Shown here: one piece after another, positions 1-6,919 of the stretch
How the letters are laid out: every line of letters starts with the position of its first letter
Numbering within the stretch: position 1 is the stretch's first letter
From: Ruegeria discodermiae
GTDB lineage: Bacteria > Pseudomonadota > Alphaproteobacteria > Rhodobacterales > Rhodobacteraceae
DNA length: 64,000 bases
NCBI RefSeq assembly: GCF_030758345.1
Contig: NZ_JAVAMO010000019.1
Coordinates: 27,326 to 91,325 of the forward strand
Direction of reading: 5' to 3'
The notes under the pieces: model-generated
The model's database searches: none
The model's input: only the letters and a program-made list of their open reading frames with translations
What the model was told of the DNA's origin: nothing
Program-made: the position numbers and the translations under genes

Positions 1-68
1 ATAGCGCAGATGCTAGGTACAAATCAGAGTTTTCTTCAGCGCAGTGAACAACCGGAAGCTCAAACTAA

Positions 69-545
69 AGGGCTCACACTCACACGGCCCTTAACGCCCG
101 GTGGGTTGCTTGTAAGTCGGGGTTCTTTTTGCACGTGCGCGTGCTGTCACGGCTGTTCCCGCGATTGTTTGTCGAAGGTCGCATGGCTTTGCACCACCCA
201 GGACAGCTCAGGTTCTTCGGTGATCTCACTGAATTAGCAGACGCCAGCGCCTTCGCCGAATGGCTCGCTCGGTTCCGCAAGATCGACTGGGTGGTCTATG
301 CGAAGCCACCATTTGGCGGGCCAGAGGCTGTGCTGGCGTAGCTGTCCCGATACACCCACCGCATCGCCATCTCAAACCAACGCCTCGTCATCGCCGATAC
401 CGACACCGTGGCGTTCAAATGGAAGGATTACAGGACCAAGCGCGGGGACCGCATGAAGGTGATGCGGCTGCAAACCTTCGAGTTCATTCGACGCTTTCTG
501 ATGCATGTTCTGCCTGATCGCTTCCATCGCATCCGCCAATACGGC
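69..545 (+). pseudogene. IS91-family transposase remnant, 3' part, with an internal stop
   Basis: The plus-strand frame reads as the C-terminal half of an IS91-type Y2 (rolling-circle) transposase: the stretches GFFLHVRVLSRLF, WVVYAKPPFGGPEAVLA, LSRYTHRIAISN, FKWKDYR and FIRRFLMHVLPDRFHRIRQYG follow each other in the order known for the family. The frame is broken by a TAG at 339-341, exactly where relatives have Tyr in the VLAYLSRYTHR motif (TAT/TAC to TAG), so full-length protein cannot be made. Upstream a TAA at 66-68 closes the frame, and the catalytic N-terminal half is absent from the window. Similarity stops near 545, where the frame runs into the antisense of the TnsA-like gene. The family match is recognition from memory; the stop is seen directly. 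Confidence 0.85.
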
Positions 546-1058
546 TTCATTCGGCGCCATCGTCTTTTGAACTGCTTCCAGCTCTCGGAGAAACCGGCCA
601 GACTTCAGCCGCTCCGTTGGTTTGACAGCTATGCCAATCCGACGACCGTCAGATCTGGTGACGAAAAGATCGAAGTAGTGGTTTGCCTGCTGCCCGTCAG
701 GCTTGACGTAGGTAACCGGTCCAAACTGCTCATGTACCTGAGCAGTCTCCGGTTCCAATAGAGTGAGCGCGAGATAGTGGTACTCGACCTGGCTGTCGGC
801 TCCATACTTCCTCGGCAGCCCTGTCTCCAGGTCAAGCCAGACAGGAAAGAACCTTGATGAACCCCGCGAACGTGGATTGATTTTCCTTTGGCCCCGATAG
901 GGCAGCGGCACGAATTCTGGCATTTCAAGCTCGCCAAATTCGTTCTCGAATGGTTCAGTTGGCCCGAAAGCCCGTTGGAACGCCTCCGGCATTCCGCAAA
1001 GATCGGAAGGTGGAGTCCCTGTGTTCTCCATCAACCTGTGGTCGAGCCGTATGTTCAT
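372..1058 (-). CDS. TnsA-like endonuclease, probably 3'-truncated
   Basis: The minus-strand protein resembles the N-terminal catalytic domain of TnsA, the Tn7 endonuclease that cuts the 5' ends of the transposon. Visible are an acidic residue in a QVEYHYLAL helix, then HYFDLFVTRSDG and IAVKP, fitting the E...D...(Q/V)xK layout of the restriction-like fold. I chose the ATG at 1058 because an AGGGA lies 9 bases upstream; a later ATG at the MPEFVPLPYRG segment is possible. The last 50 or so residues are read from the antisense of the IS91 remnant (below about 560), so the natural C-terminus is lost and the gene is likely inactive. No tnsB or tnsC is in the window, so it would be an orphan. TnsA assignment is an inference from motif spacing. 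Confidence 0.55.
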   Translation of the reverse strand: MNIRLDHRLMENTGTPPSDLCGMPEAFQRAFGPTEPFENEFGELEMPEFVPLPYRGQRKINPRSRGSSRFFPVWLDLETGLPRKYGADSQVEYHYLALTLLEPETAQVHEQFGPVTYVKPDGQQANHYFDLFVTRSDGRRIGIAVKPTERLKSGRFLRELEAVQKTMAPNEAVLADAMEAIRQNMHQKASNELEGLQPHHLHAVPALGPVILPFERHGVGIGDDEALV

Positions 1059-1158
1059 GGCAATGCATCCCTGTTTCCGGGCACGTCGGTGCCGGATTGA
1101 TGAGCGCAAGCGACAGGCCGCTAGCGCGAGTCTGTTGACTTTCAAATTGTGAGGTGGG

Positions 1159-1254
1159 ATGAATAAGGCGTTCTACGGCATGGGCCTGTTCGCGATTGCG
1201 GCGGGCCTTTGCTTATTCAGCGCGTACCTCTTGCTGAAGTTTGCTGATTGCTAG
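1159..1254 (+). CDS. 31-residue single-pass membrane peptide
   Basis: A short frame begins at ATG 1159 behind a good ribosome-binding site (GAGGTGGG) and encodes 31 residues: a basic start (MNKAF) followed by a hydrophobic run of about 20 residues (GLFAIAAGLCLFSAYLLLKF) and a TAG stop. It would be one transmembrane helix and little else. It lies between the TnsA-like and HTH genes and ends two bases before the convergent stop of the HTH gene. I do not recognise a family. The strong ribosome-binding site and hydrophobic pattern are the only support. Confidence 0.35.
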   Translation: MNKAFYGMGLFAIAAGLCLFSAYLLLKFADC

Positions 1255-1255
1255 G

Positions 1256-1483
1256 TCATGCGGCATCCTCCTGATCGATTGATGGATGTTTTGAAGTAGA
1301 ACGTGCTGCTTCCAACGTCTCCGCGATCTTTGCCATGATCGGAGCGCTGGTTCGTCTGCGATGGATTACCATACTGACTGTGGACGGATGCCGGCTTATT
1401 GTCGCTGCGAATTGCGCAATTGTGAGGCCCGCCTCAGTTGCTAGGCGAAATTTTATCTCGGCCGCGCTCATCTTACATTGCAT
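1256..1483 (-). CDS. small helix-turn-helix DNA-binding protein
   Basis: This 75-residue protein is almost entirely one HTH domain. The segment GLTIAQFAATISRHPSTVSMVI fits helix 2-turn-helix 3 of the Xre/Ner (Mu Nlp) group, followed by SAPIMAKIAETL as the closing helix and a short polar tail. Proteins of this size usually act as local repressors or transposition regulators. A perfect inverted repeat (ATACGAC-GTG-GTCGTAT, 1504-1520) sits 20 bases upstream of its start and is a natural autoregulatory operator. It diverges from the metallophosphoesterase gene. Role as an autoregulator is inferred. Confidence 0.6.
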   Translation of the reverse strand: MQCKMSAAEIKFRLATEAGLTIAQFAATISRHPSTVSMVIHRRRTSAPIMAKIAETLEAARSTSKHPSIDQEDAA

Positions 1484-1503
1484 GAAACGGAGTCCACTTT
1501 CCT

Positions 1504-1520
1504 ATACGACGTGGTCGTAT
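1504..1520. promoter_or_regulatory. palindromic operator candidate upstream of the HTH gene
   Basis: ATACGAC and GTCGTAT form perfect 7-base arms around a 3-base spacer (GTG), 20 bases upstream of the start of the small HTH gene. Size, symmetry and position fit a dimeric HTH repressor binding its own promoter. No binding data; the assignment is positional. Confidence 0.5.
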
Positions 1521-1578
1521 CTTGAATCGCCGTGTGTTTCATTGCAATCCCCGATATTGCCTTTAATAGGCGAATATT

Positions 1579-1592
1579 GGTATTATAATACC
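1579..1592. promoter_or_regulatory. 14-base perfect palindrome with a TATAAT box
   Basis: GGTATTATAATACC is a perfect palindrome in the AT-rich spacer between the divergent HTH gene and the metallophosphoesterase. It contains TATAAT, so it could be the -10 element of a promoter, an operator, or both. Confidence 0.3.
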
Positions 1593-1737
1593 TCAAAAAA
1601 TGCACTTAAGTTAATAATAGAATCAACATGTTACATAAATTTTGCGCTTTCAGTTGATCTGTGGTTCCCATTGCGTACTTGATAACTACTAACCCAACTC
1701 TGTCGCCAACATTAAAGTGAAATCCGGGAGCCGGAAA

Positions 1738-2295
1738 ATGGCCAATTGGTACACTGCAGATACGCATTTCTCGCATGAGAATGTGATTGCTCATTGTAAT
1801 CGCCCATTCCGGTCAGCAGCCGAAATGGATACCGTCCTCATCGAAAACATGTGGAAGGTCGTGAAGCCGGATGATGAACTATGGATAATTGGCGATTTTG
1901 CATTTGGTCCTAAAGCGAAAGAAGCATCGTATTTGGCGGGTGTTTTCAGCCAGCTGCCAGGAGTCAAAAAGCATCTTGCTGTTGGGAACCATGACCTCAA
2001 TCCTACTTTAGAACTACCGTGGGACAGCATTCATTGTTTGGTGGAGGTCAAAGACGGGCCACAAAATCAGGCTATTACACTTTGCCACTATCCGATGATC
2101 ACCTGGAACGATGCGAGACGCCAAGCGCTTCATCTATTTGGTCATGTTCACAATAGCTGGAAAGGTTCCCGGAACGCGGTAAACGTTGGTGATGATGTTT
2201 GGAATTTTAAGCCCGTTTCCCTCCAGCAAGCCGCTCAGCGGGCCAAGTCATTGCCAATCAACAAGCATTGGTCGGATGTTGAACCACGCGCCTAG
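1738..2295 (+). CDS. calcineurin-like metallophosphoesterase
   Basis: A 185-residue cytoplasmic phosphoesterase with all the metal-binding motifs of the family in order: DTHFSH near the N-terminus (D-x-H), GDFAFG (GD), GNHD, LCHYPM (H) and FGHVHN (GHxH). These bind two divalent metals and would hydrolyse a phosphomonoester or phosphodiester; the compact size is that of small YfcE-like or phage-type members, substrate unknown. I start at ATG 1738 (MANWYTADTH) because the first motif begins only five residues in and the extra seven residues from ATG 1717 are not conserved-looking. The preceding GGGAGCCGG may be the ribosome-binding site. It stands alone in its direction. Confidence 0.85.
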   Translation: MANWYTADTHFSHENVIAHCNRPFRSAAEMDTVLIENMWKVVKPDDELWIIGDFAFGPKAKEASYLAGVFSQLPGVKKHLAVGNHDLNPTLELPWDSIHCLVEVKDGPQNQAITLCHYPMITWNDARRQALHLFGHVHNSWKGSRNAVNVGDDVWNFKPVSLQQAAQRAKSLPINKHWSDVEPRA

Positions 2296-3011
2296 CAACT
2301 GGATGATCGATTGGATAATCGACCTACGCTAACGCAGCGACCGTTCACGGTTGCAGTGCATCATTCGTTGCAACGCGCGCATATCATCGAACCGGCCGAT
2401 CACAAGCGTCGAATAAACCCAAACCGAAATTGTACTTTCGCTGCAACCGAGCCAGACGAGCGAGAAGCGGACTCAGCCGTCATTCGATTTTGAGCCTTCG
2501 CTTACGCAGCATCGGTTCGCAGCTGCGGTGGTTTAGATGACGCGGCGCGGCGTAAGTCACCAATCCGGTCATTCATGGCTGTCGATTTTACTCGACCCAA
2601 GATCGAACTTACGCTGCAACCTCGTCAGACCAACGAGACGCGGACAAACCGGACTTATGCAGATGCGGCCATTGATGACGTAGTATCATTTCGCAATCGC
2701 CACATGCCTGTCCTACCAATGTAGCACACGTCACCGAAGCAGCCCTTCGCTAGCCCCAAATCGATACTTCGCTTCCGCTGCAGTTGAGCAAACAGCCGCT
2801 TTCGGTCTGCACATGAACCCTTCCGCGCAAAGATAGGGACTATTGTGTGAATACTGCCCAACCATCATCCTACTATGGAACTCATTCATGAAGCTCACTC
2901 AGAAGTGGCGGCATTCCTCCTTGGGGCCCGCACCGAGGTTTCGTGACTAACAGAACTTATTTGTTTGATAACGCTTAGAAACGCAAATAGAGTAAGGGCG
3001 AGGAGATTGAA
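2296..3011. other. non-coding spacer with degenerate dispersed-repeat sequence
   Basis: No convincing gene is present. The tail of the dispersed repeat found at 6401-6536 recurs here in diverged form (around 2478-2512: TCATTCGATTT then CGCTTACGCAGCAT), and related phrases such as GACGCGGACAAA and CCGGTCATTC appear at 2500-2660. A strong ribosome-binding site (GAGGAGA, near 3000) at its end serves the next gene. Confidence 0.5.
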
Positions 3012-3488
3012 ATGAAAACAATTTTTGCTAGAAGGTTCTTGGCTGCTCTCACTGTAACCTCCATGGGGACGTGTTCTTGGGCTCAAACAGGAGGCGAACA
3101 ACCTGAAGGTGAAACATCCGACCTTCGCGAGTATGAAGGACTGCTAATCAAAATTCCGCTGTCGCTTGAAGGGAAAGCAGATTGGTCGGTGCCAAACGAA
3201 CTGGAACGTAAGTTATCGCCAGAAGTCGAAGAAGCTCTAGACGTTCTGTCCGATAGTATCAACGACGAACCTTTCGTGGAGATTCCGGATGACATTTGGG
3301 CACAGTGGGCCCCTCCGGATGATGATCCCGGTAACACTGACAGTACTGACTTTGCGGAGTTGCTGATAAACGGCGCAGATGAAGGGATCGACCTGAGTGA
3401 CTTCCTCCAAGAAGGCGAGATTCTGAGGCAGTTTGAAATACTAACAAAGAATAATCCTGAGAAAATTTTTGGTTCCAGTGAACAATAA
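3012..3488 (+). CDS. secreted acidic protein, candidate substrate of the adjacent radical SAM enzyme
   Basis: A 158-residue protein with a clear Sec signal peptide (basic MKTIFARR, hydrophobic LAALTVTSMG, cleavage site near SWA|Q at residue 24-25). The mature part is strongly acidic, with little predicted order, a Trp-rich segment (DDIWAQWAPPDDDPGN, about residues 93-108) and a short tail. I do not recognise a family. It is preceded by GAGGAGA, and its 3' end overlaps the start of the radical SAM/SPASM gene, so the two are translated together. A small exported protein immediately 5' of a SPASM maturase is the usual place of a peptide precursor; that it is modified is inference. Codon use is more AT-rich than the metabolic genes of the window. 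Confidence 0.65.
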   Translation: MKTIFARRFLAALTVTSMGTCSWAQTGGEQPEGETSDLREYEGLLIKIPLSLEGKADWSVPNELERKLSPEVEEALDVLSDSINDEPFVEIPDDIWAQWAPPDDDPGNTDSTDFAELLINGADEGIDLSDFLQEGEILRQFEILTKNNPEKIFGSSEQ

Positions 3489-4644
3489 CCTAACGGGATA
3501 CAGCAACTTCTGGGTGGTTAAGGCATCTAAGCTTTGTAACTTGAGGTGTTCTTACTGCTACGAGTGGGATGAACTTGGGGATCCTAAAAAGCTATCTTTA
3601 GAACTTTGGAGAAACTTTTTTTCCGGCATTCGGCATTTGTCCGAAGAGGCTAAAGTAGAACGTAAATCGGTATCACATAAACTGATATTGCACGGCGGTG
3701 AGCCACTTATTCTTCCGCTAAACTACCTTCAGAGCATAATGGATATCGCCACTGATTACGGTGGCGATGACTTGGATTTACAGAACTGTCTTCAGACCAA
3801 TCTTTACTCAATTACCGAAGAAAAAATACAGTATTTAAAGGAAAATCGGTTCAGAATTGGGGTGTCATTTGATGGCGTTCCAGGAACACGACTCAGCGTT
3901 GCAGGCAAAACCACTGAAGATCAAGTGGTAAAAAATATGGAGATTATACTGCGCAACGGGATCAACTACGGCTGCATTTGCGTTGTAGGCAGGCACAATG
4001 AAAATAGATTAGTGGACATATTCAACTTTTTCTACAACCTACGAATTAGTTTCAGGTTCTTGCCTGTTTTCGATGTGTCTCAGCATGTCAATCAGAGCCA
4101 AATCTCAGTGAACTACGAAGCTACGGCAAACAGACTATTTGAAGTTTTTGTCATTTGGATTTCAAAGAAGGAAACCCTTTCAGTGAGGCCATTTCTAGAG
4201 TGGCTGGAGATCTCGCTCAGGTTTTTGTCAAAGCAGAAAATTCGAGAAAGTGCATCTCGAGTAGAAGGCCCGACAGTGACGCTAGTGAACACAGACGGAA
4301 AATTGTATCGTGTCCCCGATGCATATACAGCGGGCTTAGAGTTCGGAGACTTAGAGTATGGGCTTCCCATGTCTTTTGGGTCGAAACAGCATAGAAAATC
4401 TGTGCAACGCGAAGAGAACGAAGTAAACGCGACTTGCAATGCGTGTACGTTCCGCGACTACTGTGACAGTTCATTTATAGTTAGTTCACGGCCCGAAAGA
4501 ACCAAGCATTGTGGAGTTGATTACCTTGTTATTTCAAAGATAGTTCGATGGTTAGGTGAGAATGCAGATCATTTCGCTATGGCATTCGAAATAATGTCTC
4601 CTGACGCAGAGCCAATAGGCCCCGAACTGCAGGTATTAGCTTAG
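3469..4644 (+). CDS. radical SAM/SPASM peptide-maturase-like enzyme
   Basis: A 391-residue cytoplasmic enzyme. The CNLRCSYCY motif near residues 23-31 gives the CxxxCxxC that holds the SAM-cleaving 4Fe-4S cluster; HGGEP follows (GGEP motif), with GVSFDG further on. The C-terminal part carries a Cys-rich SPASM-like set (CNACTFRDYC then HCG) for auxiliary clusters. Such proteins install thioether, cyclophane or other C-linked crosslinks in ribosomal peptides, or activate sulfatases (anSME); no sulfatase is nearby, and the upstream small exported protein argues for a peptide substrate. The frame opens with TTG at 3469; GTG 3478 is an equally possible start, both inside the end of the preceding gene, which implies coupled translation. 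The next gene follows after 73 bases. Substrate is unknown. Confidence 0.8.
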   Translation: MVPVNNNLTGYSNFWVVKASKLCNLRCSYCYEWDELGDPKKLSLELWRNFFSGIRHLSEEAKVERKSVSHKLILHGGEPLILPLNYLQSIMDIATDYGGDDLDLQNCLQTNLYSITEEKIQYLKENRFRIGVSFDGVPGTRLSVAGKTTEDQVVKNMEIILRNGINYGCICVVGRHNENRLVDIFNFFYNLRISFRFLPVFDVSQHVNQSQISVNYEATANRLFEVFVIWISKKETLSVRPFLEWLEISLRFLSKQKIRESASRVEGPTVTLVNTDGKLYRVPDAYTAGLEFGDLEYGLPMSFGSKQHRKSVQREENEVNATCNACTFRDYCDSSFIVSSRPERTKHCGVDYLVISKIVRWLGENADHFAMAFEIMSPDAEPIGPELQVLA

Positions 4645-4717
4645 TTGGCAGATATCTAAATCAATGATTACAATTTTTTTGCTTGATCTCTGAACCTCAG
4701 CTCAAAGCGAAAGTAAT

Positions 4718-5989
4718 ATGACTCAAATGACAGACCTAGCATCTATAGTAGGAAGAACAATTTTTTTCCTCGCCCTAGGGTTAAGTGCATTTTCCGGCTA
4801 TGCTTCTTCGGAAGAAATTGAAGTAAAAGTAAGTCGAACCTATTCTAGCGAAGAAGCAGTAACGGGCGAGTTATATATACAAGGGTCGCTTGTTGGTTTG
4901 ACGACTGAACTACAATCCAACTTAGCTTCTCTGCCGGACGGCGATTACAAAATTGTTTTCAGGATCGACAAGTCAAATGACGAACTGATTCAGGCAGAAT
5001 TGGTTCACAACGCGGCAATTCTGGGCTTTGGAAAATGTGCAAGCGAGGCTGTTCTTTGCATCTATCTTAGTGACGAGATCACTAACCAAGAAATAGTGTG
5101 GCATAAGTCACAATTGGAAATGATGCTCGACGGTTCAGATGCCACAACAGATTTGTTTTTCTCCAAGATTGAGCAGTTTGCAGGCGACGACATCTCTCTT
5201 GAGGCAAACTTAAGTTTGGGGACTGTAAGTGATTTTGAGTATGTACGCGTTAATCTCGATATTTTCGTGGATACCTTTCGAGTAGACAATCTTATCTGGA
5301 CTTTGGACGAAAAAGTGAATGGATTAGGTGATGCGCCGATAAAGTTCGAAGAGGTCAGTAGAAGTACAGCGTATGTCACTCTCCAGAAAACAAGCGAAGG
5401 CTTGGGCGAAGTCACACTTTATAGGCTCCCAATACTGGGTGGTTGCCCTATCTTTCGTGTCTCCGAAGAATGGCGAGTTCCGGCAGGGAATTTCAATCCT
5501 TTCGTGAGAAATAACTCTAAGAGACCAGACTACGCTTCTACTTGTGGTGGAACCGTCCCTAAGTTGTGCTTGAACTCCACCTCGCTAGGAGATCAATGCA
5601 GCTTCTATGACCAATGTGTTGAAAAGGTAAACTCTTGCGGCAATGACGGGTATGCGAAGGGCTACGGATTGAAGTACTGCAGACGCTTTGCGTCTAACAC
5701 TAGCCTTTCAGAAGCGGGGCGGAAATGGCGAGATGCTACTTTGATTTGTCTTCAAGAAGAACTGGTCGGTAGCGTTCTCTTTTCCGAAAAATCTTGTCAC
5801 GAGACTAAGAAAATTGCATTTGATAGTCATCCAAGGTGCTACGTACAAAACGGGAGCGGGATATCAATTTGTGACCTCACTAAAGAAGACTACTGGGAAA
5901 TAAGCAAAATAATAGACTTCGAAGACATATTTGGAGAAGATGGTCTCACACAGTTTTTGAAAACACTGAAACTGTGTTCAGTCCAGTAG
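4718..5989 (+). CDS. secreted Cys-rich protein with a stanniocalcin-like C-terminal pattern
   Basis: A 423-residue exported protein: signal peptide at about 1-30 (IFFLALGLSAFSGYAS, cleavage near YAS|SEE), then roughly 220 residues rich in beta-type sequence with few Cys, then a Cys-rich C-terminal half (about 12 Cys). That half contains C-x-FYDQC, CGNDGYAKGYGLKYCRRF and a later AGRKWRDATLICLQ, a layout that recalls the stanniocalcin pattern (Cys-...-GK-x-W/F-...-L-x-C) and some small secreted phospholipase-like proteins; I hold that resemblance loosely. Disulfides would form in the periplasm or outside. It is third in the unit with the acidic protein and the radical SAM enzyme, so it may be a partner, receptor or second substrate. 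Function unknown. Confidence 0.6.
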   Translation: MTQMTDLASIVGRTIFFLALGLSAFSGYASSEEIEVKVSRTYSSEEAVTGELYIQGSLVGLTTELQSNLASLPDGDYKIVFRIDKSNDELIQAELVHNAAILGFGKCASEAVLCIYLSDEITNQEIVWHKSQLEMMLDGSDATTDLFFSKIEQFAGDDISLEANLSLGTVSDFEYVRVNLDIFVDTFRVDNLIWTLDEKVNGLGDAPIKFEEVSRSTAYVTLQKTSEGLGEVTLYRLPILGGCPIFRVSEEWRVPAGNFNPFVRNNSKRPDYASTCGGTVPKLCLNSTSLGDQCSFYDQCVEKVNSCGNDGYAKGYGLKYCRRFASNTSLSEAGRKWRDATLICLQEELVGSVLFSEKSCHETKKIAFDSHPRCYVQNGSGISICDLTKEDYWEISKIIDFEDIFGEDGLTQFLKTLKLCSVQ

Positions 5990-6665
5990 CTCACCGAGCT
6001 GAGTGCTGTAGACAAATACCGTGTTCGCACCTGCTTACTTGAGAGCGCAACTTAATCCTGACGAAACAAGACAGGACATGACCCAGCCACCCCGGCGCTG
6101 ACGTCAGACAAGTGCTGGCTCTGCGGTCAAGAGCAATTGCGCTCCAGATACATCGTTTGACGGCGGCGGTAGTCACCACAAAGTCAAACCGTTGATCGGT
6201 CAATTCAATTGCTTAGTCGCCAAAACGGACGGTGGTCGAAAGACTGAAAAGTCCCGCGTCTCGCTCATTGCCTGGCGAAAATTCGCTGCGCCTGACACGA
6301 ATGGCCGCTCTTTACGCCGCATTGCATTTCTCAAGCTGATGCGCATGCGGCAAAATTTCCGCTGCGAGCGCGTGCAGCGAGAGTTACAAATTCACAGAAA
6401 GGGCTCTCCGGGCACCTTCGCCGCGAGATCCATGAACGACAGTTCTGGGATGGGCCGCCTTTCGCCGCGCGGCGCACGAACTGGTAAGACGCGGACAAAG
6501 CGCTCATTCGATTTCGAACACTCGCTGACGCAGCATTAATTCGCGATTGCAGCGCACTTCGCGCTGCATCGCTTCCGATGTCGCCAGTCCGGTCATTCGC
6601 TGGCGACAATTTGTCCTGAACCGAACCTTGCCTTCATAGTCTCGTTTTTTCCGGCGCGATGCAGC
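5990..6665. other. non-coding spacer with dispersed repeat
   Basis: I see no gene. The stretch contains repeat copy A (6401-6536) and other degenerate phrases of the same spacer style (for instance CGAATGGCCGCTCTTTACGC near 6300). It ends at the stop codon of a flavoprotein fragment on the opposite strand. Confidence 0.5.
6401..6536 (+). repeat. dispersed intergenic repeat, copy A
   Basis: About 136 bases that recur inverted at 49441-49575 with roughly 85 percent identity by eye. Shared blocks include ACCTTCGCCGCGAGATCC, CGGCGCACGAACTGG, AAGACGCGGACAAA and CGCTGACGCAGCAT. A diverged partial copy of the last third is near 2478-2512. No open frame is conserved between copies beyond what identity forces, so it is best treated as non-coding. 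Confidence 0.75.
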
Positions 6666-6800
6666 TCATCTTGTTCCTGCATGCGTTCCTGCCAGCCGTC
6701 CAAAGACGGAGCCATTGATCAGGCCGGTTCCCCCTGGATAGTTGAAGAAAAACACGCCCCCGACCAATTCGCCTGCGGCAAAGAGGCTGGGAAGCCGCAG
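6666..6800 (-). pseudogene. C-terminal fragment of an FAD-dependent fumarate reductase/tricarballylate dehydrogenase-like flavoprotein
   Basis: On the minus strand the segment LPSLFAAGELVGG, FFFNYPGGTGLINGSVFGR, LAGTHAG, stop, matches the conserved C-terminal FAD-binding end of the fumarate reductase/succinate dehydrogenase flavoprotein family (consensus like GLFAAGE-x-x-GG...GxGL-x-x-G-x-x-FGR-x-AG). Nothing upstream of about 6800 in any frame continues the protein, so about 45 codons of the 3' end survive. It marks an old gene replaced by the insertion of the large operon beside it. Confidence 0.7.
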
Positions 6801-6919
6801 CAAAGTCGGACGTTGTTTACGACTAACGAAAAGGCCATCGCCCATAACGAAAGGCATACCGAATGGTCTACTTGTTTTGGGACGTCTAGCGGAGCCTTTC
6901 CGTGAGTGACAGCTTGCCT

